From an uncultured Bacilli bacterium (GTDB lineage: Bacteria > Bacillota_I > Bacilli_A > RF39 > UBA660): a stretch of DNA of 29,489 nucleotides. How positions within the stretch are numbered: the first letter of the stretch is position 1; every line of letters starts with the position of its first letter. The notes under the pieces are model-generated. The model was not told the DNA's origin and made no database searches. It was given only the letters and a program-made list of their open reading frames with translations. Position numbers and translations under genes: made by a program. The DNA lies in NCBI GenBank assembly GCA_934183705.1, contig CAKPSW010000007.1:1-29489 (forward strand), in the 5' to 3' direction. Positions 7,710 to 15,071 of the stretch are shown here, one piece after another.

Positions 7710-8380
7710 ATATTTTATTTATTTTGTTTGAGACTATTCTTGTTTGTTTACTTCTTTTACTTTTTTATAAGGTTTTTAAGAAAGATGGACTTTTTATATT
7801 TATTGGATTTATGTCTATACTACTTGGAATTATGATGTTTAAGCTTTATGATTTTGCTTTGTTTCCTATTAATTATGGTCTTCCGTTTATAATGGGAATA
7901 TTTACTGCTTCTAATATTATTATTCAAAGATTTGGAATTGATGAAGTTAAGAAGATTATTTGTTATTTTGCAGCTTCTTATATAATGGTAATGATTATTA
8001 TTTGTCTTGGTAGTTTAGTTTTACCTAGTGAATATAATAATCTTTCTTCATTAGCTTTTGATAGTTTGTTTGGATATAATTTGAGTAATTTTAGGTGTTT
8101 TGTAGGAGGACTTTTATCTATTGGTTTTATGCTTTATCTTAATGGAGAAGTGTATTATTATATTAGGAAAAGTAAAAATAAGTTATTTCTTAGTAATCTT
8201 GGTTCTATATTAATTATTCAATTTATAGAAAGTATTATATTTGTATTTATTGCTTATTTGGGAGAATTTGATTTTCTTGTTACTTTTGGAATGATTATTG
8301 TTAGATATTTGCTTAAAGTTGTAATTGGTTTTATTCTTTTGACCGCTACATATTTGCTTGTTAATAGGAGAGGGAAGTAG
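7706..8380 (+). CDS. VUT/YhhQ-family membrane protein (second of two)
   Basis: A 224-residue membrane protein with six or seven hydrophobic helices. It resembles the VUT/DUF165 family better than its neighbour: QRFGIDEVKKII (about 72-83) fits the loop after helix 3, and QFIESIIFVFIAYLGEF followed by VRYLLKVVIGFILLTATYLLV (about 171-220) fits the conserved C-terminal pair of helices. YhhQ-type proteins import queuosine precursors; transport of that ligand here is not shown. It overlaps the previous gene by four bases and is followed after 8 bases by a regulator, so the three are cotranscribed. Spacing and shared topology suggest gene duplication and divergence. Confidence 0.72.
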   Translation: MNILFILFETILVCLLLLLFYKVFKKDGLFIFIGFMSILLGIMMFKLYDFALFPINYGLPFIMGIFTASNIIIQRFGIDEVKKIICYFAASYIMVMIIICLGSLVLPSEYNNLSSLAFDSLFGYNLSNFRCFVGGLLSIGFMLYLNGEVYYYIRKSKNKLFLSNLGSILIIQFIESIIFVFIAYLGEFDFLVTFGMIIVRYLLKVVIGFILLTATYLLVNRRGK

Positions 8381-8388
8381 GTGTAATT

Positions 8389-9054
8389 ATGAGAACAAAA
8401 AAAGAAGAACTTATTAGTGATGATTTGAAACCTTTTGTTTGTAATATTATTAAGGAGTATAGGGAGAAGTTTAACTATTCTTTAGAGGATTTGGCTAGAG
8501 CGCTTAATTATAAGAAAAATAGACAGACTCTTCATAAATATGAGACAGGACTTTTGAATATTCCTTATGATATATTTTTTGAAATTGCTAATATATTTAA
8601 TATTGGTGTTGGTACATTTGATAGTATTCCTATGACTAAGAATGAGAAGGAATTATTTGAGAAGAAATTTATTAAGAATTATGTTAATAGTATGAATGGT
8701 AGTAAGAATATTACTTCTAGAGGAGAGAAGATTATTAATACTTATAGAAATGCTTCTTATGAACCTGTTTCTAAGGAGTGCGAGCTTTCAATTAAACTTA
8801 TGGATGATTCTATGGCTCCTAATTATTTAAAAGGTGATAGATTGTTTTTTAAGAAGAGTAGTAATTATGAAAATGGTGATGATATTGTTATTGCGGTAAA
8901 GGGTAATGTTTTATCTGCGAGAAGATTATATAAAAGTGGAAGAGCGGTTATTTTGCAAGCAATGAATCCTAAATATCAAACTATAGCACTTAATGTTTTT
9001 TCTGATGATATGATACTTGGAAAAGTTGTATCTATGTCTAGGAGTATTAAATAA
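8389..9054 (+). CDS. HTH regulator with degenerate S24 (LexA-like) domain
   Basis: A 221-residue protein. The N-terminal HTH of XRE type (about 15-75) has SLEDLARALNYKKNRQTLHKYE. The C-terminal half (about 125-215) has the S24 peptidase fold seen in LexA and CI: MDDSMAPNYLKGDRLFFKK with Ser141 in the nucleophile position, then LSARRLYKSG. By alignment to the LexA pattern, the general-base lysine is replaced by Arg178; the Ser-to-base distance (37) equals that of LexA (Ser119-Lys156). No clear Ala-Gly cleavage site is seen. Self-cleavage is therefore unlikely, and the domain may only dimerise or sense a ligand. It ends the VUT operon, before a strong terminator, and may regulate it. Confidence 0.85.
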   Translation: MRTKKEELISDDLKPFVCNIIKEYREKFNYSLEDLARALNYKKNRQTLHKYETGLLNIPYDIFFEIANIFNIGVGTFDSIPMTKNEKELFEKKFIKNYVNSMNGSKNITSRGEKIINTYRNASYEPVSKECELSIKLMDDSMAPNYLKGDRLFFKKSSNYENGDDIVIAVKGNVLSARRLYKSGRAVILQAMNPKYQTIALNVFSDDMILGKVVSMSRSIK

Positions 9055-9056
9055 AT

Positions 9057-9083
9057 AAAAGGCCCTTGATTGGGGCCTTTTTA
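9057..9083. terminator. Bidirectional terminator between regulator and HU genes
   Basis: AAAAGGCCC (9057-9065) and GGGCCTTTT (9073-9081) form a perfect 9-bp stem with a 7-base loop. The A and T flanks let it work for both convergent genes. Confidence 0.88.
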
Positions 9084-9085
9084 TA

Positions 9086-9358
9086 TTAGTTTAAAGAATC
9101 TTTTAATTTGCTTCCAGCTTTAAATCCAGGAACAACTCTAGCTTCGATTTTAACTGTTTCACCAGTTTGTGGGTTTCTACCAGTTCTTGCTTCTCTCTTT
9201 TTAGCAGTGAATGTTCCAAATCCTACTAATGTTACTTTACCAGATTTTTTTAATCCACTTGTTATTCCTTCCATTACAGCTTCTAATGCTCTAGCAGCAT
9301 CTGCTTTTGTTAAATCTGCTCCTTCAGCAATAAATTCTACTAATTCAGCTTTTGTCAT
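9086..9358 (-). CDS. hup: DNA-binding protein HU
   Basis: A 90-residue histone-like protein that binds and bends DNA and compacts the nucleoid. It has the family pattern MTKAELVEFIAEGADLTKAD, the GFGTFTAKKREARTGRNPQTG arm (seen around residues 46-66) and the C-terminal PGFKAGSKLKDSLN. Length equals that of typical HU. The ATG at 9358 is chosen because GGAGG (complement of 9367-9371) lies 8 bases upstream; a further upstream in-frame ATG at 9388 would place this site inside the gene. It is a single-gene unit, convergent with the S24-type regulator and sharing its terminator. Confidence 0.96.
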   Translation of the reverse strand: MTKAELVEFIAEGADLTKADAARALEAVMEGITSGLKKSGKVTLVGFGTFTAKKREARTGRNPQTGETVKIEARVVPGFKAGSKLKDSLN

Positions 9359-9523
9359 TTTAATTACCTCCGTTTTTTTATTAAGCAATTTATACTATGC
9401 TTACTACATAAAGATATCATATAATCTCAATAAAATCAATACTTTTGGCGGAAAATGTGATAATTATTTTGTAAAGTTAACTTGTTGTATAACTTTTTTA
9501 TATGAGTTAATAATATTATTGTA

Positions 9524-9552
9524 TTGTAAGTTTTTATTCTTTATGATATAAT
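9524..9552 (+). promoter_or_regulatory. Promoter of the AI-2E family gene
   Basis: TTGTAA (9524-9529), a 17-base spacer and a perfect TATAAT (9547-9552), 24 bases before the ATG at 9577. Confidence 0.7.
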
Positions 9553-9576
9553 ACTTTGTGTTTTGGGAGGTATTTT

Positions 9577-10716
9577 ATGAAAAGAGATATTAAAAAGAAT
9601 ATTATTTTAATTATTACTTATATTGCACTTCTTATATTTTTGCTTGTTAATTTTGAGAAAATATTATCGATATTTGGGTATATTATTAATATATTTTCAC
9701 CATTTATTTTTGGTGTGATAATTGCTTTTGTTCTTAATGTTTTAGTTAATTTTATTGAGAATAAATTATTTGGTAATACTAAAAAGAAGTTTTGGCTTAA
9801 ACTTAAGAGACCTCTTAGTATTACTTTTAGTATTATATTGGTTATATTTATTATTGTGTTTATTATGAATTTATTGATACCTCAACTTAAGAATTCTGTA
9901 GTATTATTTACTAATAGTTTACCTACTTACAAAGAAGATGTTCTTGATGTTTTGAGTGGTTTTGATCTTGAGGAATCTACTATTAATAAAGTATCTGATT
10001 ACCTTGATAATTTCAGCAAAGCTATTACTGATTATATTAAGGGTAATTCTAAAGATGTTATTACTGTTACTACTGAAGTAGCTACTTCACTTATTGTTAT
10101 CATTAGTAAGGCTATTATTGCTATTGTGTTTGCTATTTATATTATTGCACAAAAGGAGACTTTGAAAAGGCAATTTAATAAACTTATGAGTGCTTATTTG
10201 AAGCCTCGTGATGTTAATAGGATTAATAAGTATGCTTCTATGGCTAATGGTACTTTCTCTAGTTTTGTTACTGGGCAATGTCTTGAAGCTTTAATTTTTG
10301 GCAGTTTGTGTTTTCTTGGTATGTTAGTACTTAGACTTCCTTATGCTACTACTATAGCGGTGTTACTTGGTTTTACTGCTTTGATACCTGTGTTTGGTGC
10401 TTTTATTGGTACAATACTTGGTGCTTTCTTAATATTGATGATTAGTCCTGTTAAAGCTATTATATTTGTGATCTTTATTTTGATTCTTCAACAGATTGAG
10501 GGTAATTTGATTTATCCTAAGGTAGTTGGTAAGAGTGTTGGACTTCCTGGTATTTGGGTACTTTTGTCTGTTACTGTGGGGGCTAGTACTTTTGGTATAC
10601 TTGGTATGCTTATTGCTACGCCTTTGTGTTCACTTATATATATATTGCTTAGACAAGCTGTAAATGATAGAATTAATAGTCATAAGATTGTTAATAAAGT
10701 AAAAGAAAAAGTCTAA
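9577..10716 (+). CDS. AI-2E family transporter (UPF0118) permease
   Basis: A 379-residue polytopic membrane protein of the AI-2E/UPF0118 family (relatives in B. subtilis are YrrI, YtvI and YueF). Helices occur near 10-60, 75-100, 165-195 and in a cluster at about 225-360. The polar loop (about 105-160) and the motif region FVTGQCLEALIFGSLC, LGFTALIPVFGAFIGTILGA and QQIEGNLIYPKVVGKSVGL near the C-terminus are characteristic. Family members export varied solutes or ions; the cargo cannot be told from sequence. GGGAGG before ATG 9577 fixes the start; an in-frame ATG at 9556 precedes this site and is rejected. It has its own promoter and a shared terminator. Confidence 0.92.
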   Translation: MKRDIKKNIILIITYIALLIFLLVNFEKILSIFGYIINIFSPFIFGVIIAFVLNVLVNFIENKLFGNTKKKFWLKLKRPLSITFSIILVIFIIVFIMNLLIPQLKNSVVLFTNSLPTYKEDVLDVLSGFDLEESTINKVSDYLDNFSKAITDYIKGNSKDVITVTTEVATSLIVIISKAIIAIVFAIYIIAQKETLKRQFNKLMSAYLKPRDVNRINKYASMANGTFSSFVTGQCLEALIFGSLCFLGMLVLRLPYATTIAVLLGFTALIPVFGAFIGTILGAFLILMISPVKAIIFVIFILILQQIEGNLIYPKVVGKSVGLPGIWVLLSVTVGASTFGILGMLIATPLCSLIYILLRQAVNDRINSHKIVNKVKEKV

Positions 10717-10738
10717 TATTTGTTATATTAGGCTTTTT
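10706..10738. terminator. Bidirectional terminator shared by AI-2E and spoIVA genes
   Basis: A 14-bp stem with one wobble pairs 10706-10719 with 10725-10738 around a 5-base loop, with A and T flanks for both directions. It contains the stop codon of the permease gene and touches that of spoIVA. Confidence 0.85.
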
Positions 10739-12206
10739 ATAATACTATGGCTATCATGTTTGAAGAACCTTTATTTATTATTTTTGTTAGGGTTTGACAT
10801 AATTTAAATCTTACATTATCTGGCATCATTGATAATTTGGCTTGTATTCCTTCTTGGACTATTACATCTAGACTGCGACCAAATATCTCACTTTTCCATA
10901 TATTTTCATTGTTGTCACTTTTAGTTAGATGATCTATTAATTCTTTACTTTGGAGTTCACTACCTATTATAGGTTCAAATGTGCTTTCTACTTCTACTTT
11001 TATCATATGAATAGATGCTGCTTTAGCTTTTAGTTTTATTCCGTATCTTGAACCTTGTTTAATTATTTCTGGTTTTTCTAATTTCATGTCTTCTAATGAT
11101 GGCGATGCAATACCATAACCAGTTTGTTTTACCATTTTTAATGCTGTTTTGATTTGATCGTATTCTTTTTTAGCTATATTTAATTCTTGGAATAGTGAAA
11201 GTAAGTCTGCTTTGGTATTTACGGATACTCCTATTGTATCTTTTAATACTTCGCTATATAGTCCTGATGGTGCTTCTAGATTTATTGTTACTTCTCCTGT
11301 TTCGGCATTTACTTCTGATATATATGATTTAGCAATGTACTGTGATTCTATAAAATTATTGTTTATTATGTCGATATCTTTTAGTTTTTTTACTTCTATT
11401 ACGGCTTCTTTGATACACTTTATATATTCTTTTTTTAGATAATGTTCTGGTTTTAGTATAGCTATCCATTCGGGCATATTTACTTTTATTTGTTCTATTG
11501 GAAATTCATATAATGCTGATTTTAATATGTTATACATATCTCTTTCTTGCATTGTTTCTATATTTATTGGTAAGACTGGTACTTTATATTCTTCTTTTAA
11601 TTTATCTGCTAATAGTTCTGTATCTGGTAACATTGGGTGGGTGCTATTTAAAAGAACAATATATGGTTTTCCTATTGATTCTAATTCTTCAATTATTGTT
11701 TTCTCTACTTCTTTATATTCATTTCTTGGTATTTCTCCTATTGATCCATCGGTTGTTACTACTATACCGATTGTGGAATGGTCTTTTATTACTTTTTCTG
11801 TACCTATTTCGGCTGCTTCTATGAATGGAATTGGTTCTTGATACCATGGTGTCATTACTAGTCTTGGTCCGTTTTCGTCTTCGTATCCTTTAGCGGATGG
11901 TACTACGTAACCTACGCAGTCTATCATTCTTATATTGGCCGTAAAATCTTCTACTTCTATTATTGCTTTTGTTGATGGAATGAATTTTGGCTCTGTTGTC
12001 ATGATTGTTTTACCTGCTGCTGCTTGTGGTAATTCATCTTGGCATCTTTTTCTTTCGTATTCATCTTTTATTTTTGGAATGATTAGATTTTCCATAAACT
12101 TTCTTATGAAAGTTGATTTTCCAGTACGAACTGCTCCTACTACGCCTAAGTATATATCTCCGCCTGATCTTTTACCAATACTTTTTATGACTTCTGTTTT
12201 TTCCAT
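10737..12206 (-). CDS. spoIVA: Stage IV sporulation protein A (spore coat ATPase)
   Basis: A 489-residue orthologue of SpoIVA (492 in B. subtilis), the ATP-hydrolysing protein that polymerises on the forespore surface as the coat basement layer. Visible features are an N-terminal Walker A, GAVRTGKS (24-31), the TRAFAC-like switch region FTANIRMIDCVGYVVPSAKGYE, an NSTHP motif in the nucleotide domain, a middle domain and a hydrophobic C-terminal end (IAIVL) of the type that contacts SpoVM. The start has GAGG (complement of 12213-12216). A SigmaE-like promoter lies just upstream. It is the last gene of the run spoVIF, amidotransferase, spoIVA, and marks the organism as a spore-former or a recent descendant of one. 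Confidence 0.97.
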   Translation of the reverse strand: MEKTEVIKSIGKRSGGDIYLGVVGAVRTGKSTFIRKFMENLIIPKIKDEYERKRCQDELPQAAAGKTIMTTEPKFIPSTKAIIEVEDFTANIRMIDCVGYVVPSAKGYEDENGPRLVMTPWYQEPIPFIEAAEIGTEKVIKDHSTIGIVVTTDGSIGEIPRNEYKEVEKTIIEELESIGKPYIVLLNSTHPMLPDTELLADKLKEEYKVPVLPINIETMQERDMYNILKSALYEFPIEQIKVNMPEWIAILKPEHYLKKEYIKCIKEAVIEVKKLKDIDIINNNFIESQYIAKSYISEVNAETGEVTINLEAPSGLYSEVLKDTIGVSVNTKADLLSLFQELNIAKKEYDQIKTALKMVKQTGYGIASPSLEDMKLEKPEIIKQGSRYGIKLKAKAASIHMIKVEVESTFEPIIGSELQSKELIDHLTKSDNNENIWKSEIFGRSLDVIVQEGIQAKLSMMPDNVRFKLCQTLTKIINKGSSNMIAIVL

Positions 12207-12234
12207 TATATACCTCTTTTCTTTTTATCACTAA

Positions 12235-12261
12235 ATACTATGTAAACTATTTGTAAATATT
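12235..12261 (-). promoter_or_regulatory. Candidate SigmaE promoter of spoIVA
   Basis: On the minus strand AATATT (complement of 12256-12261), 13 bases and CATAGTAT (complement of 12235-12242) resemble the mother-cell SigmaE consensus (ATATT, 13-14 bases, CATACAAT), matching six of eight -10 positions. It is 28 bases before the start codon. B. subtilis spoIVA is SigmaE-dependent. Such matches can occur by chance in AT-rich DNA. Confidence 0.4.
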
Positions 12262-12276
12262 CTTAAATTTGTTATA

Positions 12277-12912
12277 TTATTGTTTTGTATTTTTTCTTTT
12301 TGTTATTTCTTTTATGAAATAGTTATATATGTTTTCGGTATTAATCATATCTTCTGGATGGAATTGTAATCCTAATACGAAGTGTTTATCATCAATGTAT
12401 TCGATACTTTCAATAATTTTATCTTCTGATAATGAAGTAACTTTAAATGGTTTTTTGACTTTTTTTACGGCATATAGATGTCTTGTATTTACTAGTGGGG
12501 ATTCTCCTAGTAAATTGTTTATTATGCTATTTTTTTCTGTTTTTATTTTATGTAATGTATTTTTATTATAATGGTTATTTACTTTTATTAGATCGTTTTC
12601 ATTAGTACTTTTTATGCTATATAATCCTATTATTTGATGCCCCATACATATTCCTAGTACTGGTATGTTATTTTGAAGTGCGTAGTCTAGTATTTTGAAG
12701 TGATATGGATATATTGTATCTCCACCTTGAAATATTATTCCATCACATAATTTTAGTACATTTTGATTTATATCATTATTGTCATAGTTTAGTATTCCTA
12801 TGTAGTTACATTTGTCTTGTATGTATTTTAGGTTGTTTTTGGTTATGGCTTTGATTTTTGTGCCATTTATTTCTTCATCTCTTGATACTATTCCAATTGT
12901 TATGTTATGCAT
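12277..12912 (-). CDS. Class I glutamine amidotransferase-like hydrolase (peptidase C26/PuuD-like)
   Basis: A 211-residue single-domain protein of the gamma-glutamyl-gamma-aminobutyrate hydrolase (C26) group. The catalytic triad is visible: Cys89 in LGICMGHQ (86-93), and His185 with Glu187 in LQFHPEDM (182-189). The oxyanion-type loop FQGGDTIYPYHF (61-72) also fits. Family members release glutamate from gamma-glutamyl amides; the substrate here is unknown. Length is shorter than E. coli PuuD (254). The start overlaps the spoVIF stop by one base (TAATG) with no clear ribosome binding site, so translation is probably coupled to spoVIF. Its position between spoVIF and spoIVA suggests use during sporulation, which is inference. 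Confidence 0.85.
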   Translation of the reverse strand: MHNITIGIVSRDEEINGTKIKAITKNNLKYIQDKCNYIGILNYDNNDINQNVLKLCDGIIFQGGDTIYPYHFKILDYALQNNIPVLGICMGHQIIGLYSIKSTNENDLIKVNNHYNKNTLHKIKTEKNSIINNLLGESPLVNTRHLYAVKKVKKPFKVTSLSEDKIIESIEYIDDKHFVLGLQFHPEDMINTENIYNYFIKEITKRKNTKQ

Positions 12913-13154
12913 TATATATATTTATCTAAGTCTTTTGGAACATTATCATTCATAATAGTGTTTATGATTTTTTGTTCTTTTTCCTTAGATACCTCTCTTC
13001 CTGTCATTTTTGCTAAATCGTTTATTACTTCTTTTAATGTATTTTCGTCTTTCATATTACCTTCTTGTAATTTATTTGCAAGTGATAATATGGTTTCCTT
13101 ATTTACGTTTGTTTTCTTTTCTATTTTTTTAAAGAAATTATCTGAAAAATTCAT
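12912..13154 (-). CDS. spoVIF: Stage VI sporulation protein F-like
   Basis: An 80-residue protein matching the SpoVIF (YjcC) family, a small factor needed for proper spore coat assembly in B. subtilis. Family-like pieces are KKIEKKTNV, ILSLANKLQ, MKDENTLKEVINDLAKM and VSKEKEQKIINTIMNDNVP. The ATG at 13154 is chosen because GGAGG (complement of 13162-13166) lies 7 bases upstream; an upstream in-frame ATG at 13172 would precede this site. It overlaps the amidotransferase gene by one base and sits close behind der. A palindrome abuts its ribosome binding site. Confidence is moderate because the family is small and short. Confidence 0.8.
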   Translation of the reverse strand: MNFSDNFFKKIEKKTNVNKETILSLANKLQEGNMKDENTLKEVINDLAKMTGREVSKEKEQKIINTIMNDNVPKDLDKYI

Positions 13155-13161
13155 AAAAAAA

Positions 13162-13183
13162 CCTCCTAACATAATATATGTTA
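13162..13183 (-). promoter_or_regulatory. Palindrome and ribosome binding site before spoVIF
   Basis: TAACATA (13167-13173) and TATGTTA (13177-13183) form a perfect 7-bp inverted repeat directly next to GGAGG (complement of 13162-13166). On the minus strand the same stretch reads CATATATTA, and an AC dinucleotide lies 16 bases upstream, fitting the loose SigmaK pattern. Either may be accidental. Confidence 0.3.
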
Positions 13184-13201
13184 AAAGGTTAAATAGGTTA
13201 A

Positions 13202-14512
13202 TTAATCATTTTTATTTTTATATTCTAATACAATTGGTGTTCCTTCAAAGTCAAAGTTCTCTCTTAGTTTGTTTTCTAAGTATCTTTCATATGAGAAGTG
13301 TATTAGTTTATTGCTGTTTACAAATAGAGTGAATTTTGGTGGAGTAGTACCAGTTTGCTCTATGAAAGCTATTTTTAGTCTTTTACCTTTATATGAAGGT
13401 GGTGCTTTTAGGAGTACAGCATCTCTTATTACTTCGTTTAATATACTTGTTTTGATTTTTCTTTTTGAATTTTCGTATACTTTATCTATTTCTGGCATAA
13501 TTGTAAATATTCTTTTTTTTGTTAATGCAGATGTGAATGTTATTGGGGCGAATGATAAGAATTTAAATTCTGCGCGTACTAGTTTTGTAAATGTACTTAT
13601 ATCATTTTTATCGTTTACTGTATCCCATTTGTTTACCACGATGACGATTGGTTTTCCTTCTTCAAGCGCATAACTGGCAATATGTTTATCGTGTTCTATT
13701 ATTCCGTCTTCAGCACTTATGATAAGAAGACATACATCACTTCTTTCAATTGCTTTCATACTTCTTAGAACTGAGTATTTTTCTATTCTTTCGAATATTT
13801 TGCCACTTTTTCTTATACCTGCGGTATCGATTGCTACATATTTTTTCTTGTTATAAGTGAATTCTGTGTCAATAGCATCTCTTGTTGTTCCTGCAATAGG
13901 GGATGTTATTACTTTTTCTTCATTTAATAGTGCATTTACTAGGCTGCTTTTTCCGACGTTTGGTCTTCCTATTAAACAAAATTTTATTCTATCATCAGGA
14001 ATGTCCTCTATTGTGCTTTCATTCATATTCTCTGTTACTTTATCTAATAGGTCTGATAAACCAAGAGAGTGTTCACCACTTACTGGCAATACATCTTCGA
14101 AACCTAGTTCATAATAGTTATAGATGTTTTCTTCTCTTTTGGGATTATCTAATTTATTAACAGCCACTAGAACTTTTTTACCTGATTTCATTAGTATGTC
14201 TCTTATTACAAAATCGTTTTGGTTTAATTCTTCTAAACCATTTACTACAAAGATGATTATTTCGGCTTCTTCAATAGCAATGTTTGCTTGAATTATTATT
14301 TCATTATTAAAATCTTCTTCAGATACATCTATTCCTCCTGTATCTATTAGGTGGAATTTATAGTTTTTATAATTTACTGCTGCATATATTCGGTCTCTAG
14401 TTACTCCTGGTGTATCTTCAATAATGGCTACTTTTTTACCAATTAATTTATTGAATATGGTTGACTTTCCGACGTTTGGTCTTCCAACAATTGCTACTGT
14501 GGGTATTTTCAT
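13202..14512 (-). CDS. der: GTPase Der (EngA), ribosome assembly
   Basis: A 436-residue double GTPase needed for 50S subunit maturation. Two complete G domains are seen: GRPNVGKST (10-18), DTPGVTRDR, DTGG and NKLD in the first; GRPNVGKSS, AGTTRDAID, DTAGIR and NKWD in the second. The C-terminal KH-like domain (about 350-436) includes KAPPSYKGKRLKI and the FVNS and YLENKLRE stretches. Length equals that of B. subtilis Der (436). AGAGGTGAT precedes the ATG, and an extended -10 promoter lies within the short upstream gap. It is followed closely by spoVIF on the same strand. Confidence 0.97.
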   Translation of the reverse strand: MKIPTVAIVGRPNVGKSTIFNKLIGKKVAIIEDTPGVTRDRIYAAVNYKNYKFHLIDTGGIDVSEEDFNNEIIIQANIAIEEAEIIIFVVNGLEELNQNDFVIRDILMKSGKKVLVAVNKLDNPKREENIYNYYELGFEDVLPVSGEHSLGLSDLLDKVTENMNESTIEDIPDDRIKFCLIGRPNVGKSSLVNALLNEEKVITSPIAGTTRDAIDTEFTYNKKKYVAIDTAGIRKSGKIFERIEKYSVLRSMKAIERSDVCLLIISAEDGIIEHDKHIASYALEEGKPIVIVVNKWDTVNDKNDISTFTKLVRAEFKFLSFAPITFTSALTKKRIFTIMPEIDKVYENSKRKIKTSILNEVIRDAVLLKAPPSYKGKRLKIAFIEQTGTTPPKFTLFVNSNKLIHFSYERYLENKLRENFDFEGTPIVLEYKNKND

Positions 14513-14535
14513 GTAATATCACCTCTTCGTTTAGT

Positions 14536-14544
14536 ATTATATCA
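14536..14544 (-). promoter_or_regulatory. Extended -10 promoter of der
   Basis: On the minus strand TGATATAAT (complement of 14536-14544) is a full TGN-TATAAT extended -10, 23 bases before the der start. No convincing -35 is present; the region upstream is a T-rich run. Confidence 0.5.
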
Positions 14545-14561
14545 AAAAATAAAAAAAAATA

Positions 14562-15026
14562 CTATAGTTTTATTTTTAATCCATAATTTAGTATGTTTAA
14601 TGTATTTTTATAGGTTATTTCTGAGAGCTCTAATAAGTATAAATAGTCTTTTTTGGATATAGTATTTTTTATTTCTAGATAGAAGTTATCTTTATAATAG
14701 TATATATTATTTTTAGATAAGTTATTTTCTTTTATTAGATTATAGTCTATTTTGTATAGGGCTGGATAATCTGTATGAATTGTTATTTTTACTTCTGTTT
14801 CATTATTTGTTTGTAATGTTTTTATACTTTTAAGTAGAATTATTATACCGTATTCTTTTATTTGATAGAATTCTAGTAGTATTAGTTTTTCTAATTTGTT
14901 TTTATTTTTTATTTTTTTTATTATTTTGGTTGTTATTTCTTCTAGAATATTTGGGTTATATATATCTAATGTGGTATTTATTATTTTTATTATGTAATTG
15001 TTATTATCTATTTTATTTATTATCAT
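14562..15026 (-). CDS. Unrecognised 154-residue protein between der and engB
   Basis: I do not recognise this protein. It is 154 residues, composed mostly of Ile, Asn, Lys, Leu, Tyr and Thr, with no signal peptide, membrane helix or cysteine-rich motif. The pattern of alternating hydrophobic and polar stretches (KLEKLILLEFYQIKEYGIII, EVKITIHTDYPALYKIDY, NFYLEIKN) suggests a compact alpha/beta domain. It has a normal start with GGAAGTGAG a few bases upstream of the ATG, which supports real translation. It lies 45 bases after engB on the same strand, in a run with der, so a role linked to ribosome assembly or growth is possible but unproven. Confidence 0.7.
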   Translation of the reverse strand: MIINKIDNNNYIIKIINTTLDIYNPNILEEITTKIIKKIKNKNKLEKLILLEFYQIKEYGIIILLKSIKTLQTNNETEVKITIHTDYPALYKIDYNLIKENNLSKNNIYYYKDNFYLEIKNTISKKDYLYLLELSEITYKNTLNILNYGLKIKL

Positions 15027-15071
15027 AACTCACTTCCATTTTAGTTTATGATAATGTGTATAATAGGTAAC

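Noticed and set aside
9108..9551. Open frame of 147 codons on the plus strand across the HU gene
   Set aside because: It is the antisense shadow of hup, which has a clear product, ribosome binding site and terminator. Other long frames opposite spoIVA, der, LCP and PBP genes were dropped for the same reason.
12912..13172. Longer start for the SpoVIF-like protein at 13172
   Set aside because: It would place the GGAGG ribosome binding site inside the gene; the ATG at 13154 has the right spacing and matches the family start.
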